Positions 57,659 to 64,000 of a DNA stretch of 64,000 nucleotides are shown piece by piece. This DNA is from JACDAE01 sp034438015 (lineage in GTDB: Bacteria > Chloroflexota > Ktedonobacteria > Ktedonobacterales > Ktedonobacteraceae). Location of the stretch: the NCBI GenBank assembly GCA_034438015.1, contig DAOTTD010000189.1:5951-69950 (forward strand). Direction: 5' to 3'. How positions within the stretch are numbered: the stretch's first letter is position 1; each line of letters begins with the position of its first letter. The notes below the pieces were generated by a model. The model was given only the letters and a program-made list of their open reading frames with translations, had not been told where the DNA came from and did no database searches. A program made the translations under genes and the position numbers.

Positions 57659-58339
57659 ATGCCAACACTTGTTTTCTGGATCGATGTTGACAATACCTTG
57701 CTGGCCAACGATGATATTAAAGCGGACCTGGCCGAACATATCCAGGTGGAATTAGGCCCCAGGCTGGCACAACGCTTCTGGGACCTCTACGAACAGGCGC
57801 GCCACGAAACGGGCGTCGTCGATATTCCTCTCGCGCTGGCCCGCTTGCGCGAGCAGACGCCGCTCTCGGAGATGGACGAACAGACCTATCGCCACGTACA
57901 TTCACTCTTCGATAACTATCCGTTTTTCCGCAAGCTATATCCAGACGCTCTGGAGACGTTGCGCTATCTAAGTACGCTGGGGACGGCGGTCATCGTTTCG
58001 GACGGCGATCAGTTCTTCCAGGCCGAGAAGATAGTTAATAGCGAGCTGGCGGAGGCCGTACAGGGCCGCGTGCTCCTCTACATCCACAAGCAGGAGCACC
58101 TGGACGAGATCATGAAGGCTTATCCGGGCGATCATTATGTGATCATTGATGACAAGCCGGATATCCTGGCCGATGTCAAGGCGGCATTGGGCGATCTCGT
58201 GACTGCCGTCTTCGTTATGCAGGGGAAATACGCGCTGGGCGACAAGCCGGACAACTTTGCTCCCGACCTGACCGTATTACATATTGGCGACCTTCGAAAC
58301 TACAGCGCGGAACAATTTCTGCAAGTCAAAAAGAGATAG
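57659..58339 (+). CDS. HAD-superfamily hydrolase
   Basis: 226 residues. Motif I FWIDVDNTLL (nucleophile and acid aspartates), motif II AVIVSDGD, a lysine near HKQEHLDEIMK and motif IV YVIIDDKPDIL. Helical cap between motifs I and II. Probably a phosphatase for a small metabolite. The ATG at 57659 has AGAGAG six bases upstream; an ATG two codons earlier is possible. Followed by a LURP-one-like gene 25 bp downstream. Confidence 0.82.
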   Translation: MPTLVFWIDVDNTLLANDDIKADLAEHIQVELGPRLAQRFWDLYEQARHETGVVDIPLALARLREQTPLSEMDEQTYRHVHSLFDNYPFFRKLYPDALETLRYLSTLGTAVIVSDGDQFFQAEKIVNSELAEAVQGRVLLYIHKQEHLDEIMKAYPGDHYVIIDDKPDILADVKAALGDLVTAVFVMQGKYALGDKPDNFAPDLTVLHIGDLRNYSAEQFLQVKKR

Positions 58340-58364
58340 CAAAGCTGTAAGGAGTGTTTCTATT

Positions 58365-58868
58365 ATGCGCTTTCACCTGAGAGAACGCGCCTGGAGCCTG
58401 ACTGAGGCGTTTGTTGTGCGCGATGATGCAGGCAACCCGGTCTTCGAGATACGCGGCAAGTTTTTTCATATCGGCGATAACCTGGTGATGTACGATCGCT
58501 ATAGTGGGCAGGAGCTGGCTCAGATCAAGCAGCGTGTGCTTTCGCTCTTACCGCACTACGAGATCTACCGCAACGGCGAGCACTGGGCCAGTGTCCACGA
58601 GCAATTGCGCATCTTCGGCGAGCGCTTCAAGGTGCAGGGCGACAACGGCATGACGTTCCACGTTCAGGGCGATATCTGGCGCTGGAACTTTACCGTCAGC
58701 GACGATTACGGCAATCTCCTGGCGCAGATCGGGCGCCAATTCTCGATCTTCCGCGATAGCTACGCCGTCGATGTAGCCCCTGGCGTCGATGCTCCCTTCA
58801 TCATTTGTCTGGCGGTCGTGATCGAAATGGTCAAGGAACATCGTGATGAGAAAGAACACCGCGAATAG
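58365..58868 (+). CDS. LURP-one-related (tubby-like barrel) protein
   Basis: 167 residues. MRFHLRERAWSLTEAFVVRDDAGNPVFEIRGKFFHIGDNLVMYDRYSGQELAQIKQRVLSLLPHYEIYRNG is the LOR family pattern: a 12-strand barrel around a helix, of unknown biochemical role in bacteria, related to scramblases. AAGGAG ten bases before the ATG at 58365. Same strand and close to the HAD and JAMM genes, likely one transcript. Confidence 0.82.
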   Translation: MRFHLRERAWSLTEAFVVRDDAGNPVFEIRGKFFHIGDNLVMYDRYSGQELAQIKQRVLSLLPHYEIYRNGEHWASVHEQLRIFGERFKVQGDNGMTFHVQGDIWRWNFTVSDDYGNLLAQIGRQFSIFRDSYAVDVAPGVDAPFIICLAVVIEMVKEHRDEKEHRE

Positions 58869-58940
58869 TACCGATGACCGAACGGAGATAAAACCATTCT
58901 TTGCGAAAGCTGGGGGCGCGCGACACAGAGTCGCCTTTAT

Positions 58941-59429
58941 ATGTGGATGACAAAACGAGCAAACGCACAGATAACTATCAGCAGTGAAGCCAGGCAGACG
59001 CTACTCGCGGATATCTACCGGCGGGCGACCATCGAGGCATGCGGAGTTCTCCTGGGCACGATCGATGAAGAAGGCAACTGGCACGTGGAGCAGGCCCATT
59101 CGCTCCGCAACACTTTTGCCTCGCCCGTCTACTTCGAGTTCGACCCGGAAGAGCTTTTAGGGATCGAACTTGCGTATCCAGGACGGATCATCGGTGCCTA
59201 TCACAGTCACCCGACTGGCTTTCCACGGGCAAGCAGCACCGATCGCGAGAATATGCGGCGCGTCAATCAAGAGCAAGAGATCCCCTGGGTCTGGCTGATT
59301 GTGAGCGGCCCCTTCAAGCAAGAACAATCAGTCGATGAGCGCATCGCATCGGCACCGATGATCGCCTATCATCACTATGCGCACAACGGCCTGCACACTG
59401 TCTCCATTCAGTTCGAAAGTTTACCGTAA
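58941..59429 (+). CDS. JAB/MPN (JAMM) metallopeptidase-like protein
   Basis: 162 residues. Catalytic Glu in EACGVLLG and the zinc site in AYHSHPTGFPRASSTD (HxHxxxxxxxSxxD form), as in M67 deubiquitinase-like bacterial enzymes that process sulfur-carrier or ubiquitin-like proteins. No ThiS/MoaD-like gene is adjacent, so its partner is unknown. No close Shine-Dalgarno before the first ATG; an ATG at codon 3 (MTKRANA) is equally possible. Confidence 0.8.
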   Translation: MWMTKRANAQITISSEARQTLLADIYRRATIEACGVLLGTIDEEGNWHVEQAHSLRNTFASPVYFEFDPEELLGIELAYPGRIIGAYHSHPTGFPRASSTDRENMRRVNQEQEIPWVWLIVSGPFKQEQSVDERIASAPMIAYHHYAHNGLHTVSIQFESLP

Positions 59430-59497
59430 GGGCCCAGCCTTGCGCGGACCCTGGGAGCCTGCCTGGCACCAATGGGCCCGCGCAAGGCTGGGCCCCT
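59428..59497. repeat. Long GC-rich intergenic inverted repeat
   Basis: Arms 59428-59451 and 59474-59497 pair at 22 of 24 positions (core GGGCCCAGCCTTGCGCGG) around a 22-base loop, directly at the stop of the JAMM gene. May end that transcript, or be a REP-like element comparable to the one at 8547-8621. Confidence 0.7.
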
Positions 59498-59585
59498 ACT
59501 AGCCACGCGAGGGGTTTTACGCTATAATGGTGCGGCATGGCGTGAGCAAAAGACGCCAGAGCAAACCAGGAGCGAGGATTTTTTG

Positions 59586-60866
59586 ATGAAATGTCCAAAG
59601 TGTGGCAATGAGGTAAGGCCAGGTGAGGCATTTTGCGGGCGGTGCGGCAATCCGCTTTCGACGCCGCCTCCGTCGCAGCCTGTAGAGATGGAAGGCATGC
59701 CTTCACCTCGCAGTGGGTTGCTGCGCACGTACCACACGCCATATACGCCAGATGGATCAAATAGTTATTATCCGGGACCTCCTTCGCAAGCACTGAACAC
59801 ACGTATGCCCACCAGCGATCCGTCCGCTCCGGCACCTTCGCCCCTTCCTGGTCCCCATCAGCAGACAGGTTTCTATCACGATGCAACCGAGGCGATCCCA
59901 CCGGTCCAGCAGAATGCCTGGGGCCAGGCACCACATTCAGGCTATCTTCAGCAGGCATTTCCAGATGCGCAGCCTCTCACCCATTATCCAACGCCTGGAC
60001 AGTTCGGTTCGCAGGTAGGCCCGCAGACGTACCCGTCTCAGACCGGCAACTACAACGGTCCCGCACCGACACAAAACTATCCCCCCACAACGGGTTATAA
60101 CCACAATACTTATGGGATGCAGGGCAGAGAACTACCTACGCCACCACAGAAGCAGCCCGCCAACCCGGTCATCCTGATCGTCTGCATCACGCTGGTCGTC
60201 TTGCTGATCAGCACAGTCGCTATCACAACGGTTGTATTGATGAATCGATCGGCTGCGAATCAGGCAACGGTAACGCCCACCGCCGTTCCCAGGCCCTCAC
60301 CCACCGTCGCACCATCGCCGACGCCCTCGCCCACTGTCGCGCCGTCGCCAACGCCCTCGCCTACCGCTGTGCCAACGCCAGCCCCGGACGCCGGCTTCGC
60401 CTGGTGCGGCACCAATTGTAGCCAGTACGGCTTTATGACGGAGTTCCCGGCGGACTGGCAGGGCACGCCCGCTGCGAACAGCTCAGGCGTTCAGTTCACT
60501 AACCCAACGATGCCAGAGATAGACGCCGCGTTCAAGGCGTCAGGGGCGACGAACGCCAGCGCAACCGATGTGCTTATGAACGATCTGCAAACCAACTTCG
60601 CCGCCAAACCAGGGTATGCGCAACCTACCCCTCCGCCCGCTGCAAATGCTACAATAGGGGGAGCGCCGTGGTACGCGGTCGCGACCAGCTTCAATGACGA
60701 TCAGAATCAGCCGGTACACGTCGAGGTGTATGCAACGGTCTACCAGGGCAAGGCGTATATTATCGAGCTGCAGGCACCCGACGGAAGCAATCAGTTTGAC
60801 TCGGTGAAACAACAGTACTTCGTCAACATGCTCGTCAAATACCAGTTTCTGCCGACGGCTCAGTAA
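59586..60866 (+). CDS. Zinc-ribbon, Pro-rich, single-pass membrane protein
   Basis: 426 residues. N-terminal zinc ribbon CPKCGNEVRPGEAFCGRCG, a Pro/Gln/Tyr-rich cytoplasmic region (about 30-190), one membrane helix (PVILIVCITLVVLLISTVAI), a stalk with PSPTVAPSPT-type tandem repeats (about 10 residues each), and an extracellular domain with two close cysteines (FAWCGTNCSQYGFMTEFP) resembling PsbP/DUF1795-like folds. Similar plan to the 43430-44725 protein but with a different outer domain. GAGG eight bases before the ATG. 12 bp before the next gene. Confidence 0.75.
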   Translation: MKCPKCGNEVRPGEAFCGRCGNPLSTPPPSQPVEMEGMPSPRSGLLRTYHTPYTPDGSNSYYPGPPSQALNTRMPTSDPSAPAPSPLPGPHQQTGFYHDATEAIPPVQQNAWGQAPHSGYLQQAFPDAQPLTHYPTPGQFGSQVGPQTYPSQTGNYNGPAPTQNYPPTTGYNHNTYGMQGRELPTPPQKQPANPVILIVCITLVVLLISTVAITTVVLMNRSAANQATVTPTAVPRPSPTVAPSPTPSPTVAPSPTPSPTAVPTPAPDAGFAWCGTNCSQYGFMTEFPADWQGTPAANSSGVQFTNPTMPEIDAAFKASGATNASATDVLMNDLQTNFAAKPGYAQPTPPPAANATIGGAPWYAVATSFNDDQNQPVHVEVYATVYQGKAYIIELQAPDGSNQFDSVKQQYFVNMLVKYQFLPTAQ

Positions 60867-60878
60867 TACGGAGGACGA

Positions 60879-62384
60879 GTGAAATATTTTCTGATCGTGC
60901 TGGTATTTATCAGTGGAATGACCAGCCTGGCGCTCGAAATGTGCGCATCGCGCCTGCTGGCGGCCTACTTTGGAACCTCTCTGTATATCTGGGCGGTGCT
61001 GATCGGCCTGATTCTGATCTATCTCACTATCGGCTATTTTCTCGGTGGCCGTCTCGCCGATCGCTACCCTTCGGCGCAGATGCTCTGTGCGATAACAGCG
61101 ATGGCCGCGCTTACGACCTCGCTGATCCCTTTCGTCAGCCAGGGCGTGCTCTCCTGGTCGGTCCAGGCGATTTCGCAGGTATCAGTGAGCGCCTTCCTCA
61201 GTTCGTTGCTCGGGACGGTGCTGCTCTTCGCCATTCCGGTGACGCTGTTGGGGCTGGTCTCGCCGTTCGCCATTCGCATTATGACGAAGGACGTGGGGAA
61301 GAGCGGGCGTACCAGCGGATCTCTCTACGCCATCTCTACTGCTGGCAGCATCCTGGGTGCCTTTCTGCCGGTGCTGTGGCTGATCCCAACCTTTGGAGTG
61401 CGCCGCACCTTTCTTATCCTCGGCGTTCTGCTCTTCGCCGCATCCCTCTGGGGCATGCGCTGGCGCTGGCGACCCGCCTTCGTCTTCGTAGCGCTCGCCC
61501 TGATAGTACCACTGGGCCCGCTCAAAGATATCCCCTATTTAAAGTATGATCAGGAATCGCTCTATAACTATATCCAGGTGACACAGCTCCCCGACGGAAC
61601 ACGGCAGCTCATTCTGAATGAAGGAGAGGCCATCCACTCCATCTACTATCCAGACTCCAGCAGAGTGCTCACCGGCTGGTATTGGGACTATTTCCTGGCC
61701 GCGCCATATTTCAATCCAGGCTTCACGCCGCAGCAATTGCACCGTGTTGGCATCATTGGCCTGGCAGGCGGGACCATCGCACATCAGTTCACACAGGTGT
61801 ACGGCCCGGTCCCCATAGATGGTGTAGAGATAGATCCAGCAATCGTCAATGTAGGGCGTAAGTATTTCGGCATGAACGAGCCGAATCTACATGTCTACGT
61901 CCAGGACGGACGCGCATTTATCGCCACGACGCATGAACATTATGATGTTGTCGCCATCGATGCCTTTCAACAGCCGTACATTCCATTTCAGCTCACCACG
62001 CGCGAGTTCTTTAGCGAAATTCGTTCTCACCTGTCACCCATGGGAGTCGTTGTGCTTAACACGGCACACACTACCCACGATTATCGCCTGGTGCAGGCGT
62101 TCGTGAACACGATGAAGCAGGTCTTCCCCAGTGTGTATCTGTTCAACGTTCCTGGAACATTTAACACGGAGATTATGGCAACGATACAGCCGACCTCGAT
62201 AGAGACGTTTCGCAAAAATCTCGCCCAGTTCGACCCAAACTCTGTCATGGGACAGGTAGCCAGTGAAGTGTCGCCTGTCGTTACGGTGGGTCACGCGGAT
62301 GGCGGCATCGTCTTTACAGACGACCGGGCGCCTATCGAACAGATTACCGACCAGCTCTTGTTGAATTACATTCAGCAGCAGTAG
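60879..62384 (+). CDS. Fused membrane and spermidine-synthase-like protein
   Basis: 501 residues. N-terminal half with about seven membrane helices (FLIVLVFISGMTSLALEMCAS, YIWAVLIGLILIYLTIGYFL and on to WRPAFVFVALALIVPLG), C-terminal half a Rossmann methyltransferase-like domain of the spermidine-synthase fold (HRVGIIGLAGGTIAHQF, IDGVEIDPAIVNVGRKYF, YDVVAIDAF). The aminopropyltransferase Asp sites are altered, so polyamine synthesis is not assured. GTG start with CGGAGGA three bases upstream. Co-directional with the zinc-ribbon gene. Confidence 0.85.
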   Translation: MKYFLIVLVFISGMTSLALEMCASRLLAAYFGTSLYIWAVLIGLILIYLTIGYFLGGRLADRYPSAQMLCAITAMAALTTSLIPFVSQGVLSWSVQAISQVSVSAFLSSLLGTVLLFAIPVTLLGLVSPFAIRIMTKDVGKSGRTSGSLYAISTAGSILGAFLPVLWLIPTFGVRRTFLILGVLLFAASLWGMRWRWRPAFVFVALALIVPLGPLKDIPYLKYDQESLYNYIQVTQLPDGTRQLILNEGEAIHSIYYPDSSRVLTGWYWDYFLAAPYFNPGFTPQQLHRVGIIGLAGGTIAHQFTQVYGPVPIDGVEIDPAIVNVGRKYFGMNEPNLHVYVQDGRAFIATTHEHYDVVAIDAFQQPYIPFQLTTREFFSEIRSHLSPMGVVVLNTAHTTHDYRLVQAFVNTMKQVFPSVYLFNVPGTFNTEIMATIQPTSIETFRKNLAQFDPNSVMGQVASEVSPVVTVGHADGGIVFTDDRAPIEQITDQLLLNYIQQQ

Positions 62385-62387
62385 CTA

Positions 62388-62417
62388 TTGACACGCTCCA
62401 AATTTTTGGGGTAATGT
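62388..62417 (+). promoter_or_regulatory. Probable purA promoter
   Basis: TTGACA (62388-62393), 18 bp, TAATGT (62412-62417); about 65 bp before the purA start. Confidence 0.45.
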
Positions 62418-62482
62418 GACACGGGCGTACGTTGTTACGGTACCACGGCAAGAAGAACCTAGAAAGCAAAGAGGAACATATC

Positions 62483-63811
62483 ATGGTGGTAGTTGCAGTT
62501 ATTGGAGCACAGTGGGGAGACGAGGGGAAGGGGAAGATCATCGACGAACTCTCGATGCAAGCGGATTTCGTTGTGCGTTATCAGGGCGGCAGCAATGCGG
62601 GACATCGCGTCGTACATGAAAAAAGCGAGTTCTCGTTTCGGCTCGTCCCATCGGGCATTCTTTATCCTAACACGACCTGTATTATCGGCAACGGCGTCGT
62701 CGTCGACCCCAAAGGTCTGATCGCCGAGATGGAAGAACTACAGAGCAAGGGTGTCGATGTCTCGCGCCTGTACATCAGCGAGCGCGCGCATGTCGTGATG
62801 CCCTATCATTTTTTACTTGATCGCCTTGAGGAAGAGGCGCGGGGGACCGATAAGATCGATAGCACGCAGAGGGGCATCGGGCCCGCGTATGTCGATAAAC
62901 ACGCGCGCTCAGGTGTTCGTATGGCGGACCTGCTGGACGTAGATGCATTTCGAGCCAAGCTTTCCACTATCCTACAACAAAAAAATCGTATGATCACGCA
63001 AATTTATAATCAACCCCCGTTATCGCTCGAAGAGATTCATGGTGAGTATTTTGGCTACGGACTGCAGCTGCGTTCGCATATCGCAGATACGCAGAAGATG
63101 CTGCATGATGCGCTCTTCGACCGCAAGACGATTCTGTTGGAAGGAGCCCAGGGTGCGCTGCTCGATATCGACTTTGGCACCTATCCCTTCGTTACATCCT
63201 CATCGACGCTGGCGGGCAACGCTGCCGTTGGCGCCGGGCTGCCCCTGCGCTCGATCGACCGCGTGCTCGGTGTCTATAAAGCGTATACTACGCGCGTGGG
63301 CAGCGGTCCCATGCCGACCGGACTGTTCGATGCAATCGGCATAGAGATGCGCGACCGCGGCCACGAGTACGGCACCAATACGGGACGCGAGCGGCGCTGC
63401 GGCTGGTTCGACGCCGTGGCCGGGCGTTACGTTGCTCAGCTTAATGGGCTGGACATGGCCGTCATCACCAAGCTCGATGTGCTCGATACCTTCCCGACGA
63501 TCAAGATCTGCACCGCGTATAGCCTGCATGGCAATATTATCCACAGCCTGCCGGCGACCCTCAACGATCTCGCGGCGTGCGAGCCAATCTACGAAGAGGT
63601 GGAGGGCTGGCAGAGCTGCACCTCCGGGATCTCCCACTACGACGAACTACCAGCCGCCGCGAAGGCATACCTGAAACGCCTGGAAGAGCTGCTGGAGACG
63701 CCTCTTGCAATGATCTCGGTCAGCCCACAGCGCGGCAAGACGATTCAGGTGAGGGATATATTGAACATGCCTGAATACGATACGCGCTATCCCAGAAATG
63801 CGATGAGATAG
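62483..63811 (+). CDS. purA: Adenylosuccinate synthetase
   Basis: Joins IMP and aspartate with GTP to make adenylosuccinate, the first step from IMP to AMP. 442 residues with GAQWGDEGKGK at 8-18 (catalytic Asp13), NAGHRVV (His41), STQRGIGPAYVDKHAR, LLEGAQGALLDIDFGTYPFVTSS and RRCGWFDAV. ATG at 62483 chosen because it starts the conserved MVVVAVIGAQWGDEG and has GAGGA nine bases upstream; the longer frame adds 17 non-family residues. Confidence 0.96.
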   Translation: MVVVAVIGAQWGDEGKGKIIDELSMQADFVVRYQGGSNAGHRVVHEKSEFSFRLVPSGILYPNTTCIIGNGVVVDPKGLIAEMEELQSKGVDVSRLYISERAHVVMPYHFLLDRLEEEARGTDKIDSTQRGIGPAYVDKHARSGVRMADLLDVDAFRAKLSTILQQKNRMITQIYNQPPLSLEEIHGEYFGYGLQLRSHIADTQKMLHDALFDRKTILLEGAQGALLDIDFGTYPFVTSSSTLAGNAAVGAGLPLRSIDRVLGVYKAYTTRVGSGPMPTGLFDAIGIEMRDRGHEYGTNTGRERRCGWFDAVAGRYVAQLNGLDMAVITKLDVLDTFPTIKICTAYSLHGNIIHSLPATLNDLAACEPIYEEVEGWQSCTSGISHYDELPAAAKAYLKRLEELLETPLAMISVSPQRGKTIQVRDILNMPEYDTRYPRNAMR

Positions 63812-63821
63812 CGCTTGCGAT

Positions 63822-63848
63822 GGCGGTATATATGCGCTCACTACCGCC
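63822..63848 (+). terminator. Hairpin between purA and rsmG
   Basis: GGCGGTA (63822-63828) pairs with TACCGCC (63842-63848), followed by TCTTT; sits between the convergent gene ends. Confidence 0.5.
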
Positions 63849-63867
63849 TCTTTACGACGTTTCGCTT

Positions 63868-64000
63868 TCACTCCAATGGTTTCTTCGCCATCACAGTTCC
63901 GGCGCGTGGAAATTGCGCCGGACAGGGCTTCTGCTGCTCCCAGACGAGGAGACGACGCCCATCGGCAAGGTCGGGGATCTGCACTAGCAGGTCGGCCTTG
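63868..64000 (-). CDS. rsmG: 16S rRNA (guanine-527-N7)-methyltransferase RsmG, C-terminal end only
   Basis: The minus strand from the right edge stays open for 43 codons and ends GRRLLVWEQQKPCPAQFPRA then GTVMAKKPLE with TGA at 63870-63868. This matches the conserved tail of RsmG/GidB (R-LVVIEK---TP-KYPRR-G-PAKRPL). The methyltransferase core lies beyond the window. A perfect CCGGCGC/GCGCCGG dyad lies within this coding tail. Convergent with purA. Confidence 0.7.
   Translation of the reverse strand, partial: KADLLVQIPDLADGRRLLVWEQQKPCPAQFPRAGTVMAKKPLE

Noticed and set aside
60290..60375. Short tandem repeats resembling a repeat array
   Set aside because: They encode the PSPTVAPSPT stalk of a membrane protein; not a CRISPR or mobile repeat.
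1..64000. Search for tRNA, rRNA, CRISPR arrays and cas genes
   Set aside because: None found by eye. The only RNA-guided component is TnpB; no spaced identical repeats with unique spacers were seen.

Overview
The window reads as a chromosomal segment of a mesophilic soil-type Chloroflexota bacterium, most likely a ktedonobacterium. This is inferred from content: a long XRE/NB-ARC/TPR STAND protein, a DUF5107-TPR protein, proline/threonine-rich membrane-anchored proteins with N-terminal zinc ribbons, RecD2, a ClpE-like unfoldase, EgtA/YbdK-type ligase and a PaoABC-like molybdoenzyme, at moderate GC. No rRNA, tRNA or CRISPR array was seen. 

Layout. 1-9.0 kb, all on the minus strand: a class A penicillin-binding protein cut by the left edge, RecD2 helicase, a small RHH-like protein, a membrane-anchored wall hydrolase, a ClpE-like ATPase with a CIRCE-like site, and a GlsB/YmgE-type membrane protein. 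9.3-15.3 kb: a three-gene aldehyde/xanthine oxidase operon (PaoABC type), then a quinone/hydroquinone detoxification pair (mhqE-mhqD) with a divergent Lrp/AsnC regulator. 15.3-22 kb: a two-component system, then a NitT/TauT/SsuA-type ABC importer. 22.5-32.9 kb: polysaccharide deacetylase, a frameshifted MFS transporter, an ECF-like sigma factor facing a ZAS-type putative anti-sigma protein, a duplicated promoter block in front of the STAND protein, two paralogous P-loop kinases and a TetR regulator. 33-44.7 kb: surface protein, carboxylate-amine ligase, DUF5107-TPR protein, a hotdog ammonia-lyase-like enzyme, a small accessory patch (GIY-YIG-like gene, XRE gene, cupin relic, frameshifted methyltransferase), two PLP enzymes and a zinc-ribbon membrane protein. 

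44.9-52.1 kb is a compact accessory element bounded by near-identical 19-bp inverted repeats. It carries two HTH proteins in divergent orientation with a perfect-consensus promoter, five small unknown genes, an FtsK/TraD-like P-loop ATPase and a membrane-plus-HTH protein. The last gene has been entered in frame by a TnpB-only IS200/IS605-type unit whose TnpB lacks the usual zinc finger and has a rearranged RuvC-II site. The membrane gene also contains about 20 copies of the pentamer TTACA/TGTAA within 600 bp, in all reading frames. 

52.1-64 kb returns to ordinary chromosome: ATP-grasp ligase, M20 peptidase, secreted Ala/Thr-rich protein, HAD hydrolase, LURP-one-like protein, JAMM peptidase, zinc-ribbon membrane protein, spermidine-synthase-like membrane protein, purA and the 3' end of rsmG at the right edge.
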